12,485 nt of DNA from JBDREA01 sp043820265 (lineage in GTDB: Archaea; Altiarchaeota; Altiarchaeia; IMC4; JBDREA01). The DNA lies in the NCBI GenBank assembly GCA_043820265.1, contig JBDREA010000101.1, forward strand, positions 1 to 12,485, in the 5' to 3' direction. Position 1 is the stretch's first letter. Each line of letters begins with the position of its first letter. Positions 6,593 to 12,485 of the stretch are shown here, in pieces. Below the pieces are notes generated by a model, which searched no databases, was not told where the DNA came from, and worked only from the letters and a program-made list of their open reading frames with translations. Made by a program: the position numbers and the translations under genes.

Positions 6593-7588
6593 ATGGCAGG
6601 CGATGAAAATGCGGATGCAGCTTCTCCAATGAGGGGTGGTGATAATCCTTATGGATATGTCATGGGAAAGATAGCAGAAGCATTTGGCAGTGAGAACAGA
6701 AAGAAGTTACTGAGGGAGGCTTCCGAGCTCATGAGCTCAAGGGTAGAAAACCAGGGACCTACCATCCATTTTTTTCACCTAATCCAAGAGATCAGATTGT
6801 TTATGGAAGCCTTAATGGATAATCCTAAGGTCCCGAAGGATCCCCATGGCTGGATCCCCTTTACCGTTGTCGAGGGGGCGATTAATAGACTCAATCAAAG
6901 GGATTATACCATCGATGGGAAAGCAGGAAGGATAATTACACTGGCTTTGAGGGAAATGTTACCCAGGAAAAAATCCCGCCGTAGAAGCTCTTCTGCTCGC
7001 GCAATGGACGAGATTCGCAGGACAATGGGCTTTAAAGTATCAAAAGAGGCCCCCACTCTCAGGGCCTCCGATACAAGATCGATCGAGACAACCTGGCCGT
7101 ACATCGTCGACGAAGAATCAGGTCTTTCTGTGATAGCTCATCGTGCCAAAAACAGGGTGGTAACCCATCGATTGTTCCATGGGGGCCAACAACTTTTAGA
7201 GGTCACATGCCAGTTCACTGGTCGCGGATTGGGAGGCACACCCAGTATCGTGATCAGAGATAACAGCGGCGTGATGCGTTACAACCAAACACCAACCCGG
7301 AAAACAAAGGGGGACTTAAGGGTCGATGAAGAGGATCCTATAGTAATCAGGATGCGAAAAGGAACGCCGGAGGTGGCATTAAACGTCATAAAAGACGGCC
7401 GAACGATACCCGTCTCGACCCTCAACCTAACGCCTTACTTAAGCCGTCCCCTTAAAAGATTGAAACCCGACCTGCCCCCAGGACCAGACCTCCCCACACA
7501 AACAACTTCCCCCCCAACAACAAATCCTAAAACAACAAATCCTCCAACCACGAATCCTCAAACAAAAAAACGAAACCCGAACGGATAA
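6593..7588 (+). CDS. Modular protein 1: one NPY helical module plus one beta module, 331 aa
   Basis: The family is not recognised. The start at ATG 6593 is set by the conserved promoter 30 bp upstream; longer starts at 6530-6548 would translate through the TATA box. Layout: N-terminal helical module at about 14-125, opening with GGDNPYGYVM (NPY at 18-20) and containing LIQEIRLFMEALMDNP; a basic linker with KKSRRRSSSARA (about 136-147); a beta-rich module at about 166-295, opening PYIVDEESGL, with THRLFHGGQQLLEV, then TPSIVIRDNSG and closing STLNLTPYL; then a Pro/Thr/Asn tail with three (P/K)TTNP units. No signal peptide or membrane helix is seen, so the protein should be cytoplasmic unless exported by another route. 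Both modules recur in the next two genes, so this is the simplest member of a paralogous set. It lacks any visible catalytic motif. A binding or structural role is a guess. Confidence 0.85.
   Translation: MAGDENADAASPMRGGDNPYGYVMGKIAEAFGSENRKKLLREASELMSSRVENQGPTIHFFHLIQEIRLFMEALMDNPKVPKDPHGWIPFTVVEGAINRLNQRDYTIDGKAGRIITLALREMLPRKKSRRRSSSARAMDEIRRTMGFKVSKEAPTLRASDTRSIETTWPYIVDEESGLSVIAHRAKNRVVTHRLFHGGQQLLEVTCQFTGRGLGGTPSIVIRDNSGVMRYNQTPTRKTKGDLRVDEEDPIVIRMRKGTPEVALNVIKDGRTIPVSTLNLTPYLSRPLKRLKPDLPPGPDLPTQTTSPPTTNPKTTNPPTTNPQTKKRNPNG
7514..7558 (+). repeat. Three 15-bp units encoding (P/K)TTNP at the C-terminal tail
   Basis: Three adjacent in-frame 15-bp units read CCAACAACAAATCCT, AAAACAACAAATCCT and CCAACCACGAATCCT. 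They encode PTTNP, KTTNP and PTTNP. The first two differ only in the first two bases. The tail is likely flexible, and its length may vary between strains. Confidence 0.8.
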
Positions 7589-7624
7589 AGGAGATCACCC
7601 TCACTTCCCAACGAAAAACTGAGA

Positions 7625-7631
7625 CTTAAAT
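7625..7631 (+). promoter_or_regulatory. TATA box CTTAAAT, modular gene 2
   Basis: CTTAAAT begins exactly 30 bp before the ATG at 7655, in the 66-bp gap after modular gene 1. TTCC-N2-ATA follows at 7640-7648. The gene therefore probably has its own start site even if read-through from gene 1 occurs. Confidence 0.75.
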
Positions 7632-7654
7632 TCCATGGGTTCCCAATAGATGAT

Positions 7655-8905
7655 ATGGGAAACAGGAGCGACAGCCGAAGGGAAGCTAATCCTTATACGG
7701 AAATTGTCTCTGAGATCCCAGCGGAGATAACGGGGGACTTCGAACAGTTGCTACAACCGTTATTCACCAAATTCGTTGGTAATCTCAGAAGCAAGGGCAC
7801 CCACAGTTGCTTTGATAATCTGGTAGCTGAATCGGAACTCCTATCCCAGGCCTTGTTCGACGCCCCAAATATCTCTATTCTTAATTATGACAGATTCTTG
7901 AAAAGGATCATCGGCAACTCAATTGAGAGCCTCCAAGGTTGGGGATTCCCCCTTAAAACCAACACCCTTAATGTCATCCGAAGACTTTCGAAGCTGCAGC
8001 AAAGTGGTGGTGGCTCAGAAACGGATGGTATTCCCAGACGCCCCCTCGGTGACAATCCCTACACGGATGTCGTAGCGGAGATCGGGGCTCTGGTGGTCTC
8101 AGAAGATATTGTTCCTAAGGAATTGAGGCAAAAGGCAGCCGCCCTGTTGGCTGAAAGGACCAAGGATCGTCCGAATCAAAAAAGTCAATCCCTTCAAAAC
8201 CTGATTTCCGAGACTCGTCTCCTCATGGATGCATTGGATAGTGCCCCCGGAGTCTCCAAGAAAAGCGGCAGAAAAGAAATGGCTCTCACAAACATCGTTG
8301 GCGGGGCAATAGATCTGCTGAAAGCAGAGAACATTCTCAGAGAAATATTGCCTAGAGATATCATCAGAAAGGCAGAAGGGATGAGGTCACCTAGAAGAGA
8401 CAGACCAGACGTAAAAATCCACAGAACCGGAACCGGCCGAGAGCATAAATACGATTATTACATCGATGCACCGACAAAACTCTGGGCGCAGGCAACCCAA
8501 CAACCAGACGGAAGCGCCTCCCACCTAGTTATACACGATCAAAAGCACCTCTTCACTGTCAATCTCGACCTCCTCGGAACAAAAGATAATGTAACTCCCG
8601 AACTCCGAATCCTCAGCCCGGAAGGGAAGTCTTTAGGGACCATACCTGCTCCAGAGGAATTAGGGGGGCGAGGAGAGCTGAATCTGCACAACAGAAGATC
8701 GATGACGATAAAAAAACATGGACAACACTTAAAGGTTGTCTTGACTCTGAGCGGCGGACAAGAAGTCTCAACCAACCCCTTTTCCATCGAAGAGATCCTG
8801 CGAGCCAGACCAGAAACATTATCGCCGACAGGGGCTATTTTTAAAGAAGAGAGTCTGAGAGCAAAGCGACCTGGTAGTAGAGGCAGCCACGGGAAGAACA
8901 GCTGA
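7655..8905 (+). CDS. Modular protein 2: two NPY helical modules plus one beta module, 416 aa
   Basis: This is a paralogue of the preceding protein with a duplicated N-terminal part. First helical module at about 9-112: REANPYTEIVSEI (NPY at 12-14) and NLVAESELLSQALFDAPNIS. A Gly/Ser linker (about 113-130) follows. Second helical module at about 131-245: GDNPYTDVVAEI (NPY at 134-136) and NLISETRLLMDALDSAPGVS. Then a basic linker (RSPRRDRPDVK) and the beta-rich module at about 264-395: YDYYIDAPTKLW, ASHLVIHDQKHLFTVNLD, TPELRILSPEGKSLG, closing NPFSIEEILR. The two helical copies are clearly related but diverged, so the duplication is not recent. No signal peptide, membrane helix or catalytic motif is seen. 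The ATG is fixed by the conserved promoter at -30. Function unknown. Confidence 0.87.
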   Translation: MGNRSDSRREANPYTEIVSEIPAEITGDFEQLLQPLFTKFVGNLRSKGTHSCFDNLVAESELLSQALFDAPNISILNYDRFLKRIIGNSIESLQGWGFPLKTNTLNVIRRLSKLQQSGGGSETDGIPRRPLGDNPYTDVVAEIGALVVSEDIVPKELRQKAAALLAERTKDRPNQKSQSLQNLISETRLLMDALDSAPGVSKKSGRKEMALTNIVGGAIDLLKAENILREILPRDIIRKAEGMRSPRRDRPDVKIHRTGTGREHKYDYYIDAPTKLWAQATQQPDGSASHLVIHDQKHLFTVNLDLLGTKDNVTPELRILSPEGKSLGTIPAPEELGGRGELNLHNRRSMTIKKHGQHLKVVLTLSGGQEVSTNPFSIEEILRARPETLSPTGAIFKEESLRAKRPGSRGSHGKNS

Positions 8906-8934
8906 AACCTCCCGTTTCCTCCTGAAAACTTGAA

Positions 8935-8941
8935 CTTAAAT
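8935..8941 (+). promoter_or_regulatory. TATA box CTTAAAT, modular gene 3
   Basis: CTTAAAT begins exactly 30 bp before the ATG at 8965, in the 59-bp gap after modular gene 2. TTCC-N2-ATA follows at 8950-8958. The spacing and sequence match the promoters of modular genes 1 and 2. Confidence 0.75.
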
Positions 8942-8964
8942 TCTTAGACTTCCCGATAAATTGT

Positions 8965-11900
8965 ATGGCAGAAGGCGATGAGAAGAATCCCTATGAAGGA
9001 TATGTTGAACATCCCCTTGGCGCTTCCAATGTGATGGCTAGTAGGGTGAATGGGCAAACAGGTTCTGCTAGTGAGGCTCTCATGGCCGAAATATTACTTC
9101 TGCATGAAGAGCGTTTAAAGCAACATGGGCAAGTCAATCCTAGAGCAAATCACAGATTTTTTGTCGAAGCTGTTAGACTTGCTTTAATTGGTATAAATGC
9201 ACCAGAGGCAAAGCTAAGCAATCATGCAGAGTCCTGGGTGATTACAGCAATACAATCTAAAGTCAAAAGTAAATCCGCTGATAGAAGAGATTCGGGAAGA
9301 TCTCCTTCATCCCCCTCAACTCCAAGGCCTCAAAAAGATAATCCCTACACCTCCTTTGTCAATTCGATAGCAGCGGGTGGCCCTGAGAATAGGAAAACGA
9401 GGATTACTGAAGTTGCCCAACAGATGGCAGGACGGGTGTTACATACACGTGGGCAACGAATGGACACATTTAAGACCGAAGTCGTCTCCCTCTACCAAGC
9501 CATCGTCGACTCCCCGCTTCCCCACACACAACACTACCCCACAACCCTTCAAGTCGTCGATCAGGCAGCAACACTCGTAAACAAACAAAAAAGAGGCAAC
9601 CCCGGAGACATCATACATATGCCCTATAAAATCGTTGAGCATGCTCAAACAAAGGTACGGTCCGGGCCACCCTCAAAGATTCAGTCCAGCCCACCTCGCC
9701 GCACCGATCCTGAAGACCAAGGGCCCACTCGCAGGGCAGAGCCACCACCGACTCCAACACCCCCCGTTGACGTGAAGCGTCCGATAGGCAAAATACTTGG
9801 GCCAAATCACTTCCTCATCGACGAAGCGAATGGTTTATCGGAGAAGTACGAGATCAAATCCTATGGCGGCGACGAGACACATTCCATCCTGCATCGTGAC
9901 GCCACTATTTTGAGCATTGAATTAACTCGCAAAGAATCGGATCAAAACCCGGAGATCGTGGTCAAAAACAGAAACGGTCGCGTCATCCCTGACCTGAAAC
10001 CCGACCTCTCCCAGGTACCGCCGGGTGCACTCGACTTCCTTGCCCCCCTCATCATCAAAGAAGATACCGATGGAGGTCTCAAAGTCTTTTTGAGACGTAA
10101 GGATGATGAACCCGGTGAAGGAGTTCCCGTCCTCACGTTGGATCCCCTTCTTGAATGGGGGCATGAGAGTTTCCCTCTCGATGTCACCAAGCAATACGAT
10201 ATGACTATGGTCCACCAGGTTCGGTACAGAAACCGCACAGTTCTCACAATGGATAAATCAAGCGAGCATCCGGGTTTGAGATTTGAGCTGGGATACGACA
10301 GACACAAAAGAAATCCAACCCTCGTTATAACGGACGCCGAAGGAAAGGACCTACCTGGCGGAGTGAGCGACATGGCTTTTTTCGCAGGCCAAGAAGTCAA
10401 TCCCGCCAATGCCCTGGCGATAAGGGATTATACAAGCTCCTGGGATGATACAAAACTCTTGTTTCAGACGATCACTGGAGATAAAAGAGGGATCCCCCTC
10501 AAACCTTTCTTCGACCACATCAGAGGGCGGGATGAACAGGCAGATCTCCTCAAAAAAGCCCCACCTGCCCTCGACCCGGAAGACGGTGAGAAATTTGAAT
10601 ATCAAGCTACGCAGTTTGGCGACCCAGAAGGAGATCCTCTAACAATCAAGGGAGTCCACAAATCAGGATATCCGTCTGCTGACTTGCACAGAGTTTTTCA
10701 AGGGGAAGAAGAAAAGTTCAGAGTCGAAGTCCACTATAGGACCGTAGAAAATACCTTGGTGGTGGTCCGGGACCCAGACCAAAAAATCCTCAAAGTAATA
10801 GATACGGGTATTTGGGCAGACATAAGCCGACAGCGACGTCATCCAGGTTCACCCTCACTTAAGTCACACGAAATTAACAGAATAAAAACTTGGGATGGAA
10901 AACCACGTCTTAGGCTCCAACAAACAATAGCAGAAGAAGGGCATACATCTACTCCTACTAAATACGTCTCCCTCGAAGAATTCCTCCAAAAACAGGAACA
11001 GAAATTCGAGTACGTCGTCGACGAACAACAAGGTTTGAAGGTTAGAGGGGTTGTTGAGAGAGGCGGAAGAGAAGTGCACACACTGGAATGTGGGGGAAAA
11101 ACCGTTCTCAAGGCAAGTGTGAGGCGAGAGGGCTCGAACTCAATTTACTTTGCTATAGGAAATCCAGATTGGGACTACCTTGACTTCGGGGAGCTTGGTG
11201 GATTCACTCAAATCGGAAAATCAATAGGCGGTCTCGATAGATTAGCGGTCATCCAAAAAACAGGGGGAGAATATAGTTTTTCGGCATTCCTAAGTCGTGA
11301 TAATGGCCCTGTAACTGCTAGAGAACTGCGTGATATAACCCAGTTCGTAGAGCAAGGACTAGAAAAAATCAAAGCTACGGAAGGTGAATCTCAGCCCTTC
11401 GAGTACGTCGTCGACGAAGAGAAGGGGTTGAGGGTCGAAGGGAAGAGGAACGAAGCGGCGGGCACTGAGGAGCACAGTCTGATGAAGGGAAAAGATCTTG
11501 TCTGCAAGTTAAGGCTGAAAGTGGATCGGGAGCGGGATAGAATACTCACTTCCAATTTGTCCGATCATTTTGGAAGAGAGATAACTCATTGGCATTCAGG
11601 TTCATTCTTGGGTGAATTCGGCGGCGTAGTCGACGGGCAGAGGTTGTTCGGGTTGATCCGGAAGGGAGAAAAAGAAGGCGTTATCGAAGCATGCGAGGTG
11701 TTCACCGGCCAAAGTGGACGCGTGGAGATCAGTCCCTCACATGACATCGCAGGCTACGTTCAAAGACGACTGGAACAACTCGAGGAAGGTTCCCATCAAA
11801 AAACATCTGAAAAGGGATTACCCGAAAGAGCACAACGGCCTGAAGGAGATGGGCCTTGGAAGTTTGAGTACAAAGTAGGTGATTTTAATGTTAAAGTAGT

Positions 11901-12485
11901 GCATGATCCAGATGCGGAAATGGAATATCATACAGTGTGTCAGGGGGATCAGGAACTCTTAGTTTTACGAGCTTCTTGTTTGAAGAAAAAAATATGGCAA
12001 AAAACCACCGATGTGGAAGTTTTTGATGCCTCCGATAAAGAAATGAATAATCGATTGAAACTAGGCACTAGTTGGAAAGATCTAGACTATGATGGTGGCC
12101 AGTGGATGAGGGTAGTGGAAAAAGACGGTCAATACAATGTGGTCGCCTTCGCCCTTAACGCTGAGGGTGAAGTAATCCCAGATGTTGCTCTCGTCCAAGT
12201 GAAAGATCCGCTTGACCTTACCCCCCACTTAAAAAAAGCTGGAGCAGACTTCAGAAGGCTTGAGGAGACTCCCCCACCGATAGACCTTGAGAACGGAAAA
12301 AAATCTTCTTATAAGGTTAAAGCGGGAGAGGCGGGAGCTGAAGTGACATTCGACGTCCAGGTCGCCCAACAACAAGACGAAAATGGGGGTTTAAGGGAGG
12401 CCCATTGCATTTCCCGGATGGGAGAGGAACTGCTGCGCGTGGAAGTCCGCGATCAAGACGAAGCAGCCCGAAAAGCTAATATAAT
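8965..12485 (+). CDS. Modular protein 3: two NPY helical modules plus at least seven beta modules (partial, at least 1173 aa)
   Basis: One frame is open from ATG 8965 to the window end without a stop, so the gene continues beyond 12485. The start carries the same -30 CTTAAAT promoter as its two paralogues. Layout: helical module 1 (about 5-103, NPY at 8-10); Ser/Pro linker; helical module 2 (about 124-231, NPY at 126-128); Pro-rich linker (about 232-273, with RRAEPPPTPTPPVD); then tandem beta-rich modules starting near residues 274, 406, 543, 680, 811, 966 and 1113, the last cut by the window. Modules 3-6 open with (K/P)FEY, and all complete ones contain an 'H-x-(hydrophobic)' turn about 20 residues later. 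There is no signal peptide, membrane helix or catalytic motif in the visible part. Length and repetition suggest a fibrous, scaffold or multivalent binding protein, but this is inference. The unseen C-terminus could carry an anchor or effector domain. Confidence 0.9.
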   Translation, partial: MAEGDEKNPYEGYVEHPLGASNVMASRVNGQTGSASEALMAEILLLHEERLKQHGQVNPRANHRFFVEAVRLALIGINAPEAKLSNHAESWVITAIQSKVKSKSADRRDSGRSPSSPSTPRPQKDNPYTSFVNSIAAGGPENRKTRITEVAQQMAGRVLHTRGQRMDTFKTEVVSLYQAIVDSPLPHTQHYPTTLQVVDQAATLVNKQKRGNPGDIIHMPYKIVEHAQTKVRSGPPSKIQSSPPRRTDPEDQGPTRRAEPPPTPTPPVDVKRPIGKILGPNHFLIDEANGLSEKYEIKSYGGDETHSILHRDATILSIELTRKESDQNPEIVVKNRNGRVIPDLKPDLSQVPPGALDFLAPLIIKEDTDGGLKVFLRRKDDEPGEGVPVLTLDPLLEWGHESFPLDVTKQYDMTMVHQVRYRNRTVLTMDKSSEHPGLRFELGYDRHKRNPTLVITDAEGKDLPGGVSDMAFFAGQEVNPANALAIRDYTSSWDDTKLLFQTITGDKRGIPLKPFFDHIRGRDEQADLLKKAPPALDPEDGEKFEYQATQFGDPEGDPLTIKGVHKSGYPSADLHRVFQGEEEKFRVEVHYRTVENTLVVVRDPDQKILKVIDTGIWADISRQRRHPGSPSLKSHEINRIKTWDGKPRLRLQQTIAEEGHTSTPTKYVSLEEFLQKQEQKFEYVVDEQQGLKVRGVVERGGREVHTLECGGKTVLKASVRREGSNSIYFAIGNPDWDYLDFGELGGFTQIGKSIGGLDRLAVIQKTGGEYSFSAFLSRDNGPVTARELRDITQFVEQGLEKIKATEGESQPFEYVVDEEKGLRVEGKRNEAAGTEEHSLMKGKDLVCKLRLKVDRERDRILTSNLSDHFGREITHWHSGSFLGEFGGVVDGQRLFGLIRKGEKEGVIEACEVFTGQSGRVEISPSHDIAGYVQRRLEQLEEGSHQKTSEKGLPERAQRPEGDGPWKFEYKVGDFNVKVVHDPDAEMEYHTVCQGDQELLVLRASCLKKKIWQKTTDVEVFDASDKEMNNRLKLGTSWKDLDYDGGQWMRVVEKDGQYNVVAFALNAEGEVIPDVALVQVKDPLDLTPHLKKAGADFRRLEETPPPIDLENGKKSSYKVKAGEAGAEVTFDVQVAQQQDENGGLREAHCISRMGEELLRVEVRDQDEAARKANI
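11005..11024 (+). repeat. 20-bp direct repeat, copy 1
   Basis: TTCGAGTACGTCGTCGACGA opens the fourth beta module and recurs without change at 11398-11417, 393 bp (131 codons) later and in the same frame. A similar string (TACATCGTCGACGAAGA) opens the beta module of modular gene 1 at 7100-7116. Confidence 0.85.
11398..11417 (+). repeat. 20-bp direct repeat, copy 2
   Basis: This is an exact copy of 11005-11024 at the start of the fifth beta module, encoding FEYVVD in both. Exact identity here, against wide divergence in the rest of the module, suggests local gene conversion or a more recent duplication of these two copies. Confidence 0.85.

Larger units (their letters stand above)
9784..12485 (+). 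repeat. Tandem coding repeat: seven beta-rich modules
   Basis: Module starts on the DNA are about 9784, 10180, 10591, 11002, 11395, 11860 and 12301 (last incomplete), a period of roughly 393-465 bp. Shared blocks, in order: (F/Y)-E-Y-x-V-D-E-x2-G-L; H-x-(L/V/I) followed by a strand; (N/T)-P-x-(I/L)-x-(V/I) with a following G-(R/K) in several copies; a second strand pair; and a closing amphipathic helix such as LEEFLQ or LTPHLK. Most copies have diverged at the DNA level, so the array is old. The fourth and fifth are closest to each other at their start. Confidence 0.75.

Noticed and set aside
9377..9580. Open frame of 67 codons in another frame, which might suggest a frameshift in modular gene 3.
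   Set aside because: The main frame is uninterrupted across this stretch and carries the second NPY module, so no frameshift is needed.
9922..10605. Overlapping minus-strand open frames of 84-155 codons.
   Set aside because: They lie entirely inside the long plus-strand modular gene, have no promoter or ribosome binding site, and show no domain features.
8965..12485. Classification of the repeat proteins as archaeal surface adhesins or Ig-like or PKD-repeat proteins.
   Set aside because: No signal peptide is present in any of the three proteins and no PKD, Ig or cadherin signature is seen; the visible part gives no anchor.
1..12485. CRISPR array, tRNA or rRNA genes, transposase, integrase or toxin-antitoxin pair.
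   Set aside because: No regularly spaced repeats, no cloverleaf-like segments and no recognisable proteins of these types were found on either strand.

Overview
The window comes from an archaeon. Two archaea-specific housekeeping proteins are recognisable: TiaS, the tRNA-Ile2 agmatidine synthetase, and the PCNA-binding repair protein NreA. Most genes also have an A/T-rich TATA-like box about 30 bp before the start codon and no ribosome binding site, which is the layout expected for leaderless archaeal transcripts. The lineage cannot be resolved from the sequence alone.

Left part (1-3655), core-like genome. It holds the last 23 codons of an upstream gene (1-72); a 69-residue secreted peptide gene with a strong Shine-Dalgarno site (149-358); a two-helix membrane protein with a probable PH-like cytoplasmic domain (minus strand, 405-980); tiaS (minus strand, 1054-2295); and nreA (plus strand, 2372-3655). 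tiaS and nreA diverge from a short A/T-rich region.

Right part (3668-12485), accessory region of unrecognised genes. A 935-residue, soluble-looking, highly charged protein (minus strand, 3668-6475) diverges from three plus-strand genes (6593-7588, 7655-8905 and 8965 to beyond the window end). Those three encode paralogous modular proteins built from two module types. The first is a helical 'NPY' module of about 110 residues (1, 2 and 2 copies). The second is a probable beta-rich module of about 130-155 residues (1, 1 and at least 7 copies). Low-complexity, basic or proline-rich linkers join them. The third gene is open for at least 1173 codons and runs off the window.

Each of the three modular genes has its own promoter, with CTTAAAT starting exactly 30 bp before the ATG followed by TTCC-N2-ATA at fixed positions. 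This points to coordinated, leaderless expression of the set. The cluster looks like a paralogous protein system that I cannot match to any known family, and it is the main item of interest here. No CRISPR array, tRNA, rRNA, transposase or integrase was seen.
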